Both the position numbers and the translations under genes were made by a program. From positions 1 through 32,098 of the forward strand of contig NZ_JSBN01000004.1 of NCBI RefSeq assembly GCF_000797515.1: a stretch of 32,098 nt of DNA, read 5' to 3'. This document shows positions 1 to 8,359 of the stretch, in pieces. Below the pieces are notes generated by a model. That model saw only the letters and a program-made list of their open reading frames with translations. It ran no database searches and was not told where the DNA came from. This stretch comes from Sphingomonas sp. Ant H11 (GTDB lineage Bacteria; Pseudomonadota; Alphaproteobacteria; Sphingomonadales; Sphingomonadaceae). Each line of letters begins with the position of its first letter. Position 1 is the first letter of the stretch.

Positions 1-17
1 ATGCGCCGTGTCAATTG

Positions 18-54
18 CCCTCCTCCCCGACCCTCCCCGGAGGAGAGGGAGAAG
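18..54. repeat. Pyrimidine/purine-rich dispersed-type repeat with small hairpin
   Basis: A C/T-rich stretch turns into a G/A-rich stretch. Positions 20-26 (CTCCTCC) pair with 39-45 (GGAGGAG). Elements of this style (CTCCCTCTCC...GGGAGAGGG) are scattered between genes in many high-GC proteobacteria. Assigning this copy to such a family is recognition from memory and has not been searched. It lies directly after the cysD stop codon, where a following cysN would usually begin. It could act as a weak transcription or mRNA-end signal. Confidence 0.4.
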
Positions 55-66
55 TGCTGGTCGCCA

Positions 67-969
67 TCAGAAATATCCCTCCGCTTTTTTCTTTTCCATA
101 CTCGCCGCCTGATCATGGTCGATCGCGCGGCCCTGGCGTTCCGATGTGGTCGTCAGCAGCATTTCCTGGATCACCTCGGGCAAGGTCGATGCCGTACTCT
201 CCACTGCGCCAGTCAGCGGATAACAGCCGAGCGTGCGGAAACGGATCGACCGCTCGACCGGCACTTCACCGGGAGCGAGCCGAAAGCGCTCGTCATCCAC
301 CATCAGCAGCACCCCATCGCGCTCCACCGTCGGACGCGGTGCCGCGAGATAGAGCGGGACGATCTCGATGTCTTCGGCGAGGATATATTGCCAGATGTCG
401 AGCTCGGTCCAGTTGGACAGCGGGAAGACGCGGATGCTCTCGCCCTTCGCCTTGCGCGCATTGTAGAGGTGCCACAGTTCGGGCCGCTGTGCCTTGGGGT
501 CCCAGCGCTGGCTGGCCGAGCGGAAGCTGAAGATGCGTTCCTTGGCGCGGCTCTTCTCCTCGTCGCGCCGCGCACCGCCAAAGGCGACGTCATAGCCGCC
601 TGCGGCCAGCGCCTGTTTCAGTCCCTCGGTCTTCCACAGATCGGTGTGCAGGCTGCCATGGTCGAACGGGTTGATGCCCTGCGCTTGGGCCTCGGGGTTC
701 TTGTGGACGATCAGCTCCATCCCCGCCGCTTGCGCCGCGCGGTCGCGCAGGTCGTACATCGCGCGGAATTTCCACGTCGTGTCGACATGCAGCAAGGGGA
801 AAGGCGGGACGCCGGGAAAGAACGCTTTCTTCGCCAGGTGCAGCATAACCGCCGAATCCTTGCCCACAGAATAGAGCATCACCGGGCGCTCGGCCTCGGC
901 GGCGACTTCGCGCAGGATGTGGATGCTTTCGGCTTCGAGCCGCTGGAGATGGGTCAGGGCGACGGACAT
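67..969 (-). CDS. cysD: Sulfate adenylyltransferase subunit 2 (CysD)
   Basis: The 300-residue product is the catalytic small subunit of ATP sulfurylase. With the GTPase CysN it makes adenosine 5'-phosphosulfate from ATP and sulfate in the cytoplasm, the first step of sulfate assimilation. The PP-loop of the N-type ATP pyrophosphatase fold is visible as SVGKDS at about residues 34-39. The conserved blocks [20 protein letters not shown] and [14 protein letters not shown] follow, then the C-terminal [12 protein letters not shown] region. Length is normal for the family. The ATG is preceded by a good GGAG ribosome site about 6 bases upstream. cysN normally follows on the same strand. It would lie beyond the left edge, and a repeat-like stretch sits right after the cysD stop. 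Confidence 0.96.
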   Translation of the reverse strand: MSVALTHLQRLEAESIHILREVAAEAERPVMLYSVGKDSAVMLHLAKKAFFPGVPPFPLLHVDTTWKFRAMYDLRDRAAQAAGMELIVHKNPEAQAQGINPFDHGSLHTDLWKTEGLKQALAAGGYDVAFGGARRDEEKSRAKERIFSFRSASQRWDPKAQRPELWHLYNARKAKGESIRVFPLSNWTELDIWQYILAEDIEIVPLYLAAPRPTVERDGVLLMVDDERFRLAPGEVPVERSIRFRTLGCYPLTGAVESTASTLPEVIQEMLLTTTSERQGRAIDHDQAASMEKKKAEGYF

Positions 970-1037
970 GATCTGCTCCAGATAGAGCAGAAAGACCGAT
1001 GTGCGATCAACTTATCCTGTTGTCCCGTAAAGTGGCC

Positions 1038-1256
1038 TCAAGGGGCGCTGTTGTGCTCGACTGAGTCGAGGATACGCGCGCCCGCCATGAACACGGCGAT
1101 CGGGCACACCGCGAACAGCAGCCAGCCGCCAATACCCGGATATTGCTGGAGGTAATGCACCCCGCGCTCGACCGCGCCGAGCGCCAGCGCATAGATCACC
1201 GCGAACGCTTCGAATTTGTTCTTGATAACGAACAGGCTGCAGAATTTTGTCCACAT
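1038..1256 (-). CDS. Small hypothetical membrane protein
   Basis: I do not recognise this 72-residue protein. It has two hydrophobic stretches, roughly residues 18-30 (AVIYALALGAVER) and 45-63 (GGWLLFAVCPIAVFMAGAR), so a small inner-membrane protein is likely. It begins at an ATG without an obvious ribosome site. It lies in the gap between the arginine cluster upstream and cysD downstream, on the same strand. The hydrophobic pattern and the lack of a better gene in the gap support it. Function is unknown. Confidence 0.55.
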   Translation of the reverse strand: MWTKFCSLFVIKNKFEAFAVIYALALGAVERGVHYLQQYPGIGGWLLFAVCPIAVFMAGARILDSVEHNSAP

Positions 1257-1321
1257 GCAAAAGGGTTAAGCAAGCGTCGGGCCAATGGCGGATTTGCGTG
1301 CTTTGTGATTGTTCTGAATGG

Positions 1322-2574
1322 TTACTTGTAAATTAACTCGACGATTCCGAGCGTCTCCAGCAGCGCGATGCGCGCTGCGCCGACGCGGTCGACAAGCGAG
1401 GGATCGCCAATATCGGCTGGCGCAATCGCCTCGGGCCAATGCTGTTCGATCACCTGCGCGATGAGATTCAGCCGCGCATCGTCCACCAGAAAACGGGTGT
1501 CGACCCGCGCCGGATCCGCCACGACCCGCAACCGCAGGCAAGCGGGGCCGCCGCCATTGGCCATGGATTGGCGTACGTCGACCACCTCGACCCTGCGAAT
1601 CGGGCCGTTGCCTGCAAGCATCGTTTGCAGCCATCGCCACACGGCCGCGTTCTCCCGCGCCTCCTGCGGCACGATCAGCGCCATCGTCGCATCGGGCAGC
1701 GTCACGAGCTGGGCATTGAACAGATAGGAAGCGATCGCATCGGCCAGGCTGACGGCATCGGCGGGAACCTCCACGATCTCGGCCCAGGGCGCGCGTTCGC
1801 GAATTGCGGCATAGGTGCTTCGCGATCGGCAAAGGCGCGTTCGTGCGTGAAGAGCACGCGCTCGTTGGACACTGCGACCACATCGTTGTGGAAGGCACCT
1901 GCCGCGATCGCTTCGGGGGCCTGTTCGATGAACAGCGTGCGGGCCGGGTCCAGCGCGTGTGCGCGCACCACTGCAGCGCTCGCCTCAAGCCGTTGGCGTG
2001 CCGGGAAGCCGCCGCCCGATACGCCATAAACGAACAGCTCGATTCCGGCTGCATCATGGTGTTCGCACAGCCGCATATGGTTTGCGGCACCTTCATCGCC
2101 AAAGGGCGCGGGAATGGGCTCGTGGACCGTAAAGGCCGGGTCGGCAAAGGCGAGGCGGAGTTGGCGCAACGTCTCCACCGCCTCATGGCTGCGATGCGGC
2201 ATGGTGACGAGGTTGGCGACGGTCAGGTGGCAGCGTCCATCCCCTGTGTCGGGGGCGGGCGACACCGTGGCGGCGTTGGCCGCCCACATCGCCGAGGCCG
2301 ACATCGCCTGCGCCTGCAGGACAGGATCGGCCGCGTCATAGCGGGTCGAAAGGGCGGCCAGCCAGCGGCGGTTAGGCCGGTCATGCGGGAGGAGGATACC
2401 CTGCGTCAGCCCCAGCGCCAGATTCGCGCGCATCTTGGCGACGCCCTCCAGCGCGGCGCGGCGCGGATAGGCGGTCGCCCCGGCGTTGCGCGTCGCGGCA
2501 AGATTGCCGTGGCTGAGCCCGGCATAATTGTGGCTCGGACCAATGATGCCATCGAAATTGATCTCGCGGATCAT
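1322..2574 (-). CDS. astB: N-succinylarginine dihydrolase (AstB), frameshifted in this sequence
   Basis: AstB hydrolyses N2-succinylarginine to N2-succinylornithine, two ammonia and CO2, the second step of the arginine succinyltransferase pathway. It has the pentein fold. The first part runs from [19 protein letters not shown] to [10 protein letters not shown]. The rest (from [20 protein letters not shown] to the end) is in another frame, so one base is missing near 1815-1820. Restored, the protein has about 417 residues, close to the usual 440. Catalytic motifs are present: the His of [10 protein letters not shown] and the Cys of [15 protein letters not shown]. The two halves join without loss, so I treat this as one gene with a probable sequencing indel. 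It starts 6 bases after the astA stop, which implies an operon. Confidence 0.93.
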
Positions 2575-2580
2575 GCCCGT

Positions 2581-3597
2581 TCAGTTCCGCGCGACATGGC
2601 TGATCGTATCGCCTTCGGCGACGCCCAGCGCAGCGGCGGTTTCCTGCGCCAGCACGACGCCGTCCTCGCGCGCTTGCAGGGCTCCATAGGTACAGCGAAA
2701 ATCCGACAATCGCCCGCGCGAAATCAGCGCGGGTTCACCGCCATCGCCGTCAATCGCCGCCACACGCTCGGTTCGAGCGTCACGGATGGTGCGGACCTGG
2801 TCGGTCTTGGCCAGCATGGTCGGGCCGCCGTCAAAAATGTCGACATAGTTTTCGTAAGCGAACCCCTCATTCTCCAGCATCCGCATTGCGGCGCGGCCGG
2901 AAGGGTGGGGCAGGCCGATCACCGCGCGCGCGCTTTCGGGCAGCATGGCGATGTAGATCGGGTGCTTGGGGAACAGGTCGGCGATGAACTGATGCCCGCG
3001 CACCGCGTTGAACTGGTCGGCGTCCTGGAAATTCATCCCGAAGAAGCGCCCGGCAAGGCCATCCCAAAAGGGCGATCCCCCCGCTTCATCGATGATCCCG
3101 CGCAATTCGGCGAGCACGCGATCGGCAAAGCGCATGCGGTGCTGGGCAATGAACAAATAGCGGCTGCGCGCCAGCAACATGCCCAGGCCTCCCGCACGTT
3201 CGCCCGGATGCAGGAACAGGCCGCCGACTTCGCTGCACCCTTCCAAGTCGGTCGTCAGGCCTAGCATGTCGGCGCGGAAGGTGCGGCCGAGTTCCTTGCT
3301 ATGCTGCGTCAGCGTGCCGAGCCGATAGCTGTAAAATGGATAGCTCTGCCCGACATGGGTGAAGATCTGGCAGGTGCCGCGCACTTCGCCGGTCGCGAGG
3401 TCTTCCAGCACCAGCACGAACAGATCGTCGGCCTTGCTGTCCTCGATCCGGGCGAAGGCGGCGGCGCTACGTTCCAGCTTGGCGCGCAGGGCAGCGCGGT
3501 CAGGCGGCAAATTGGTGAAGCCGCCGCCCGTCAATTTCGCCATTTCGTAAAGCGGTTGCAGGTCGCTGTCGCGCGCGGCGCGGATTACGTGAGTCAC
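2581..3597 (-). CDS. astA: Arginine N-succinyltransferase (AstA)
   Basis: The 338-residue enzyme transfers succinyl from succinyl-CoA to the alpha-amino group of arginine, the first step of the AST catabolic pathway. Family landmarks include the N-terminal IRAARDSDLQPLYEMAKLTGGGFTNLP region, the block SEVGGLFLHPGERAGGLGMLLARSRYLFIAQHRMRFA, and the WDGLAGRFFGMNFQDADQFN segment. Length matches the family (about 340). The start overlaps the stop of the upstream M20 hydrolase by four bases, and astB follows after 6 bases, so the three are probably co-transcribed. astC, astD and astE are not in the window. Confidence 0.96.
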   Translation of the reverse strand: MTHVIRAARDSDLQPLYEMAKLTGGGFTNLPPDRAALRAKLERSAAAFARIEDSKADDLFVLVLEDLATGEVRGTCQIFTHVGQSYPFYSYRLGTLTQHSKELGRTFRADMLGLTTDLEGCSEVGGLFLHPGERAGGLGMLLARSRYLFIAQHRMRFADRVLAELRGIIDEAGGSPFWDGLAGRFFGMNFQDADQFNAVRGHQFIADLFPKHPIYIAMLPESARAVIGLPHPSGRAAMRMLENEGFAYENYVDIFDGGPTMLAKTDQVRTIRDARTERVAAIDGDGGEPALISRGRLSDFRCTYGALQAREDGVVLAQETAAALGVAEGDTISHVARN

Positions 3598-4802
3598 AAG
3601 GCCCCCCTTTGGGCGATACGGAGGATCGTGAGTGCGGAAAGCGCGGCGCGCTCGGGCAGCGATTCGACGATCAGGAATTCATCGGGCGAATGGATCGCGC
3701 CGCCGCGCGCTCCCATCGTATCGACCACCGGCACGCCGCATGCCGCGATGGTGTTGCCGTCGCACACTCCTCCCGTGGCGCGCCATGCAATGTCGAGGCC
3801 GAGGTCTGCGCCGCATTCCTTGACCAGAGCGAACAATTTTGCGGCACCGGGGTCGATCGGCTTGGGCGGTCGGTTGAAGCTGCCATGGACGGCGATGGAG
3901 ACGTCGTGCGCGGTTGCGACGTCCGCGGTCACGCGGTCGAGCGCGGCCTGGGCGCGGGCGATCTCGGCGTGGTCGGCGGGGCGGAAGTTGATGCGCAGCA
4001 CGGCATGGTCGGGCACCACGTTATTCGGGCCGCCGCCCTCGATCCGTGCCGGATTGACCGCGAGCGTCGGGCTACGCAGTGCGAACAGCCGCAGCGCCAG
4101 ATCGGAAGCGGCGACGATGGCATTGCGGCCTTCGTCGGGGTTGCGCCCGGCATGGGCGCTTTTGCCCGTGACCACGATCGAGAAATTGCCGGTGCCGCCG
4201 CGTGCGCCCGCCAGCGTGCCATCGGGGAGCGCGGGCTCATAGGTCAGCGCCGCGATCTTGCCGCGCGCGGCTGCGGCAATCAGCGCAGATGAGGAGAAAG
4301 AGCCCGTTTCCTCGTCGGAATTGATCACGACTTCATAGCCGATGCGCGGGGCAAGCGGGCTCGCCTCGACTGCGGACAGGGCGGCCAGCATCACCGCCAG
4401 CCCGCTCTTCATGTCGGCAACACCGGGCCCGTTCAGCGTGCCGTCGGGCAGCGTGGTGAGCGTCTGGAAGGGGTGGTCGACCGGATAGACCGTGTCCATA
4501 TGGCCGGTCAGCAGAATCTGCACCGGCGCATCCGGCCGTACCACCAGGTGCAGATGCTTGCCGTGCTCGACCACCGTCACCGTGCCGTCGGGGGCGACGT
4601 TCTGTGCGGCGTTGCCGACAACCAGCGCCGGCTCCCCCGGAAGCGTGCCGAAAGCCGCCACAAGCAATTCGGCCATTTGCGCCAGGCCTGCGAGATTGCG
4701 TGTGCCCGAATTGATCGCCGACCACGCTTCAACCTGCGCCAGCATTGGCGCTGTCGCGACATGGTCGATTGCTGCGCGTTCCTCGTCTGTCATCCCCACC
4801 AT
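3594..4802 (-). CDS. M20-family metallohydrolase in the ast cluster
   Basis: This 402-residue protein is a zinc-dependent amidohydrolase of the M20 (carboxypeptidase G2 / ArgE / DapE) family. Metal ligands and catalytic residues are visible in order: H101 and D103 in TGHMDTVYP, D130 in GPGVADMKSG, E164-E165 in DEETGS, E189 in TYEPALPDG, and a late His in GGAIHSPDEF. The dimerisation-domain motif GKSAHAG is near residue 213. It is first in an apparent operon with astA and astB and overlaps astA by four bases. The family includes desuccinylases and deacetylases of amino acids. I infer that it may act on a succinylated intermediate of arginine breakdown, possibly in place of AstE; substrate is unproven. 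A second ATG three codons downstream is an alternative start. Confidence 0.85.
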   Translation of the reverse strand: MVGMTDEERAAIDHVATAPMLAQVEAWSAINSGTRNLAGLAQMAELLVAAFGTLPGEPALVVGNAAQNVAPDGTVTVVEHGKHLHLVVRPDAPVQILLTGHMDTVYPVDHPFQTLTTLPDGTLNGPGVADMKSGLAVMLAALSAVEASPLAPRIGYEVVINSDEETGSFSSSALIAAAARGKIAALTYEPALPDGTLAGARGGTGNFSIVVTGKSAHAGRNPDEGRNAIVAASDLALRLFALRSPTLAVNPARIEGGGPNNVVPDHAVLRINFRPADHAEIARAQAALDRVTADVATAHDVSIAVHGSFNRPPKPIDPGAAKLFALVKECGADLGLDIAWRATGGVCDGNTIAACGVPVVDTMGARGGAIHSPDEFLIVESLPERAALSALTILRIAQRGAL

Positions 4803-4848
4803 GACGATGGTCTAGCGGGTCACGCGCGCACGCTCCACCCCATGCATG

Positions 4849-5784
4849 TCAGAAACTATAGACCAATGCCGCGCGACTGGTGGTGTCGGTGCCGACCCGG
4901 CCAACTGGCGGTGTGCTTTCATATTGCACCGCATAAGACAGCTGCGCCGCGAGCGGGCCAATCAGTTTCGCGTTGAGCGCCGTCGTGCTGCTGACGGTCG
5001 AGTTGACCTTCTGAACATAGGCCGAAGCGACCTGGGTCAGGTTGATCGCTTTCGACAATTTCCACCCGAAATCGACCGAGCCGCGCGCGGCGACGCTATT
5101 CTCCTTGGTGGAGTCGGTAAAATCGGTCTTGCGATAGGCTGGCCCGAGTTCGAGATCGAGCTTGAACCCGCCGCCGCGCAGCGCGCTATATCCCGCACCG
5201 AGCGATGCCGAATATCGGTCGTAATATCCAAGAAAACGGTCGCTCTCAAACTGCGTCGCGCCATAGACATAGGCGCGCGTCGAAAATTTGAAGTTCGGTT
5301 CATACGCGGCAAGAAAATGCTCGCGACTGATGAGCCCACCGCTTTCCTTGTAATCGGCGGCGAAATTGACCTTGTGCCGCCACCGCACGCTCTCGCGCGT
5401 CAGCGCGATCGCGCCGCTGACGCCAACGTCGCGGGTGTTGCCGGTGGTGAGATAGCCGCCCAGCTCGGCTTTGCCATGCCACAGATCGAAAATCCCGGCA
5501 TCCTCGATCCGCTCGCGTTTGCTCGCTTCCTGCGCGGCTTTCCAGGCTGCCACCTGCGCATCGATCGCCTTGGCCGCCTCGGGGGGCGGCGCGCGGGCAT
5601 ATTTGGCGACGGTGACGATCTCGCCATCGTTGTTCGACGCGATCGCGGCGTCGAGCATCGCCTTGACTGCTGGCGGAATTGGCGCGGGCGCAGGCGGTGT
5701 TGCGGCCGGTACGGTTTGAACGGGCGGTGCCGGATCGGCGTTGCCCAGAAGGACGGGCGCAGCGAAGATCAGCATGGCAAGCAT
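4849..5784 (-). CDS. DUF481 (YdiY-like) outer-membrane beta-barrel protein
   Basis: This protein has a hydrophobic signal sequence (MLAMLIFAAPVLLGNA), a proline/alanine-rich spacer, a short helical region (about residues 35-90) and a beta-barrel region with alternating residues. It ends in ALVYSF, the C-terminal phenylalanine typical of outer-membrane barrels. GYLTTGNTRDVGVSG, followed by repeated strands, fits the DUF481 family of salt-induced or uncharacterised outer-membrane proteins. I chose the ATG at 5784, giving 311 residues. The longest reading frame begins with a TTG seven codons upstream and would put extra residues before the signal peptide. It lies alone between rppH and the M20 hydrolase, all on the minus strand. 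Function is not known. Confidence 0.82.
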   Translation of the reverse strand: MLAMLIFAAPVLLGNADPAPPVQTVPAATPPAPAPIPPAVKAMLDAAIASNNDGEIVTVAKYARAPPPEAAKAIDAQVAAWKAAQEASKRERIEDAGIFDLWHGKAELGGYLTTGNTRDVGVSGAIALTRESVRWRHKVNFAADYKESGGLISREHFLAAYEPNFKFSTRAYVYGATQFESDRFLGYYDRYSASLGAGYSALRGGGFKLDLELGPAYRKTDFTDSTKENSVAARGSVDFGWKLSKAINLTQVASAYVQKVNSTVSSTTALNAKLIGPLAAQLSYAVQYESTPPVGRVGTDTTSRAALVYSF

Positions 5785-5846
5785 GCGAACCTGATAGAGC
5801 GGCAATTGCCGTAACGGAATAGCGTTCGTCGCCAGCGCGTTTCGGT

Positions 5847-6326
5847 TCAGCGCAGATGCGGCGCAAAAGCGGCAAGCACCTGTTCGTACAACGGCTTTTT
5901 GAACGCGACGATCACTTCGGGGAGGGTATGCGGCTCAACCCAAGTCCAGTCCTTGAACTCCTGATGCGCGGTGGCGATGTCGATGTCCGCATCGCTGCCG
6001 AGAAAGCGGTACAGGAACCAGCGCTGCCGCTGGCCGCGCCATTTGCCCTTCCACACCTTGCCGACCAGTTCCTCCGGCAAATCGTAGAACAGCTCATCGG
6101 GCGCGATCGCGATCAGTTCGACCTTGTCGGGGGCGATGCCGGTTTCTTCCCCCAGTTCGCGGATCGCCGCAGTTTGCGCATCCTCGCCATCGTCGATGCC
6201 ACCCTGCGGCATTTGCCATGCCTCGACCTCGGCATCGATGCGCTGGCCGACGAAGACCTTTCCGTCGGCGTTCAGGATCATCAGCCCGGCACAGGGGCGG
6301 TAGGGCAGGGTGGCGATATCGGTCAT
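5847..6326 (-). CDS. rppH: RNA pyrophosphohydrolase (RppH, Nudix)
   Basis: RppH removes pyrophosphate from the 5' end of mRNAs and so starts RNase E-dependent decay. The 159-residue length is typical for alphaproteobacteria. The sequence opens with YRPCAGLMILNADGKVFVGQR and contains WQMPQGGIDDGED followed by the complete Nudix box, with key residues G, E, REL, EE and G in GGIDDGEDAQTAAIRELGEE. The later WKGKWRGQRQRWFLYRF block is characteristic of RppH within the Nudix family. The ATG has an AAGGA ribosome site. The esterase gene ends 17 bases upstream on the same strand, so co-transcription is likely. Confidence 0.95.
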   Translation of the reverse strand: MTDIATLPYRPCAGLMILNADGKVFVGQRIDAEVEAWQMPQGGIDDGEDAQTAAIRELGEETGIAPDKVELIAIAPDELFYDLPEELVGKVWKGKWRGQRQRWFLYRFLGSDADIDIATAHQEFKDWTWVEPHTLPEVIVAFKKPLYEQVLAAFAPHLR

Positions 6327-6343
6327 GAACGGTCCTTATGGGG

Positions 6344-7291
6344 TTACGCGCCGGCCTCGGCGATCAGCGTCTTGGCCGCTGCCAATGCGCCCGCCACATC
6401 GCCGACCGAGGAGGGGATCGCCTTGCGCAGCGTGATGAAGCCGTGGATGTTCCCTACCGCTTCGCGGTACACGACGGCAACGCCCGCGCGCGCCAGCGCT
6501 GCAGCATAAGCGCGGCCCTGGTCGCGAATGGGGTCGAGGCTGGCGGTCACCACCACCGCCGGTGGCATTCCGGTGAGATCGCCTTTCAGGGGCGAAGCGC
6601 GGATGTGTTCCGCCTCGGCCTGATAGGCAGCGTTGAACCAGTCCATGCTGTCACGGGTCAGCAGATACCCTTCGGCGAACTGGCTGTAGGAAGGATAGTC
6701 CTGCGTCGTGTCGGTCGCCGGATAGAAGGGCAATTGCGCGATCACCGGAACAGCGGCGGGCGTATCGCGCAGCGCCATCGCGACGACGATCGCGAGGTTG
6801 CCTCCGGCGCTGTCACCGCAAGTCACCAGACCGGTGACCTTGCGACTCAATGCGACGGGGCTGTCGGCCGCCCAGCGCGCTGCCGCTTCGCAATCGTCCG
6901 GCGCGGCGGGCCAGGGCGATTCGGGAGCGAGCCGATAATCGACCGCCAGCACCGGCAGATCGAGTGTGCGCGAAACCTCGGCGCAAAAGCTGGCATGCGT
7001 GTCGAGATCGCCGATCACAAAGCCGCCGCCATGGAAAAAGACAATGAGCGGCCCCGGCGCACGGCTTTCCGCCACGTCGAACAGCCGCGCGGGAATATCG
7101 CCAGCCGGACCGGGAATGGTGAGGTCGGCGATGGTGGCGAGCTCGCCAACCGGGGGATCGGCAATGCCCTTCATCGCGGCATAGGTTGCGCGCGCCGCAG
7201 GGGGTTCGAGCTGGTGCATCTTGGGGCCGGGCAGATTGTTGAGAAATCCGAGGAAACCCGCGACATCGGGGCGGACATAGGGTTGGGTCAC
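6344..7291 (-). CDS. Alpha/beta-hydrolase esterase (hormone-sensitive-lipase family)
   Basis: The protein carries the HSL-family signatures: the oxyanion-hole motif FFHGGGFVIGD, the nucleophile elbow GDSAGGN with the catalytic Ser, the acid site in SLDPIRDQGRAYA and the catalytic His in GNIHGF. It probably hydrolyses short-chain esters; the substrate cannot be told. I prefer the GTG at 7291 (MTQPYVRPDV, 315 residues) because GGAGAG sits five bases before it. An ATG four codons upstream (7303) would bury that site within the coding region. It is divergent from the histone-deacetylase-like gene with only about 46 bases between starts, and is followed closely by rppH. Confidence 0.88.
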   Translation of the reverse strand: MTQPYVRPDVAGFLGFLNNLPGPKMHQLEPPAARATYAAMKGIADPPVGELATIADLTIPGPAGDIPARLFDVAESRAPGPLIVFFHGGGFVIGDLDTHASFCAEVSRTLDLPVLAVDYRLAPESPWPAAPDDCEAAARWAADSPVALSRKVTGLVTCGDSAGGNLAIVVAMALRDTPAAVPVIAQLPFYPATDTTQDYPSYSQFAEGYLLTRDSMDWFNAAYQAEAEHIRASPLKGDLTGMPPAVVVTASLDPIRDQGRAYAAALARAGVAVVYREAVGNIHGFITLRKAIPSSVGDVAGALAAAKTLIAEAGA

Positions 7292-7337
7292 GCATCTCTC
7301 CATTGGTCTGTGCCAGCTGCATGCCTACCTAAGCGGG

Positions 7338-8264
7338 ATGATCGCGGTCGTCCATCACCCAGCCTATGTCGCTTCCGGCCAATCCGCCAATCCGAGCCAG
7401 CTCAGCAAGAATGCCGCAATCCGCGATCTGTTGCGCGCACACGGTGCCGCGATCGAATGGCGCGAACCCGTGTCGATGCCCTTGCGTTGGCTCGAGGCCG
7501 TGCACGATCCGGACTATGTCGCCGAGGTGCTGGCCGCCCGAGTTCCGCGCGAAAAGGAACGGCGGATCGGCTTTGCCGTCACGCCGTCGGTTGCCACGCG
7601 TGCTGCGGTGGTGCCGGGCGGCACGTGGCTGGCGGGCAAGCTTGCCCTCGAACGCGGGTTTGCGGCGAACAGTGCGGGCGGCAGCCATCATGCGCTGGCG
7701 GCGACGGGCGCTGGCTATTGCGTGCTCAACGATCTCGCCATCGCTGCCGTTCGCCTTGCCGAAGAGGACGCGCGGCGCGTGCTGGTGGTCGATTGCGACG
7801 TGCATCAGGGGGACGGCACGGCGGCGCTCACCGCCGGGCATCCGGGAATCGCCACCTATTCGATTCATGCCGAGAAGAATTTTCCGGCGCGCAAGGCACG
7901 CTCGACCTGCGATGTCGCGTTGCCGGACGGAACCGGGGACGCCGCCTATCTTGCGGCGCTGGCGGAAACCTTGCTGCCAATGCTCGATGCGTATCGCCCA
8001 GATCTGATTCTGTATCAGGCGGGGGTCGATCCGTTGGCGGAGGATCGGCTCGGTCGCCTGTCGCTGACGCCGCAGGGGCTGGTGGCGCGCGACACCTTTG
8101 TCGGCCGTGCCGCAGCCGCACGCGGCATTGCGCTCGCGAGCACCGTTGGCGGGGGATATGGGCGCGACGTCGCGGTGCTCGCCGAGGCGCATGTGCGCGC
8201 GATTTTGACGCTGGGGCAAGCCTATCAGGAAGCGCGCTTTACCGGCGCTGTGGCGTTGCCCTAA
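7338..8264 (+). CDS. Histone deacetylase superfamily (class II-like) amidohydrolase
   Basis: The 308-residue protein belongs to the arginase/deacetylase fold. Visible motifs are GSHHA (H117, H118), GYCVLND (126-132) and the zinc-binding stretch DCDVHQGDGT (D152, D154, H156). A third metal Asp lies in YQAGVDPLAEDRLGRLSLT. Bacterial members act on acetylated polyamines, acetoin-related or other acetyl-amide substrates; nothing here fixes which one. It starts 46 bases from the divergent esterase start, and the two may share a control region. About 95 bases separate its stop from the chosen korA start. Confidence 0.92.
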   Translation: MIAVVHHPAYVASGQSANPSQLSKNAAIRDLLRAHGAAIEWREPVSMPLRWLEAVHDPDYVAEVLAARVPREKERRIGFAVTPSVATRAAVVPGGTWLAGKLALERGFAANSAGGSHHALAATGAGYCVLNDLAIAAVRLAEEDARRVLVVDCDVHQGDGTAALTAGHPGIATYSIHAEKNFPARKARSTCDVALPDGTGDAAYLAALAETLLPMLDAYRPDLILYQAGVDPLAEDRLGRLSLTPQGLVARDTFVGRAAAARGIALASTVGGGYGRDVAVLAEAHVRAILTLGQAYQEARFTGAVALP

Positions 8265-8359
8265 AGCAACGGTTGCCTTCCGCTACGCTCAAACTACCTT
8301 GGCCCGCCGCCTTCCGAGGCATAAGGGGCATGACAACGATATCCCGCAGGACAGACGTA

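Noticed and set aside
1..66. Start of cysN downstream of cysD
   Set aside because: The ATG overlapping the cysD stop opens only a short frame that ends within 20 codons; no CysN residues are visible before the window edge.
6338..8359. Very long plus-strand open frame (over 650 codons) upstream of and in frame with korA
   Set aside because: It runs antisense to the esterase and out of frame through the deacetylase-like gene, both with clear motifs. The translation is Arg/Gly-rich shadow sequence; the frame stays open because of high GC. KorA homology begins at about 8400.
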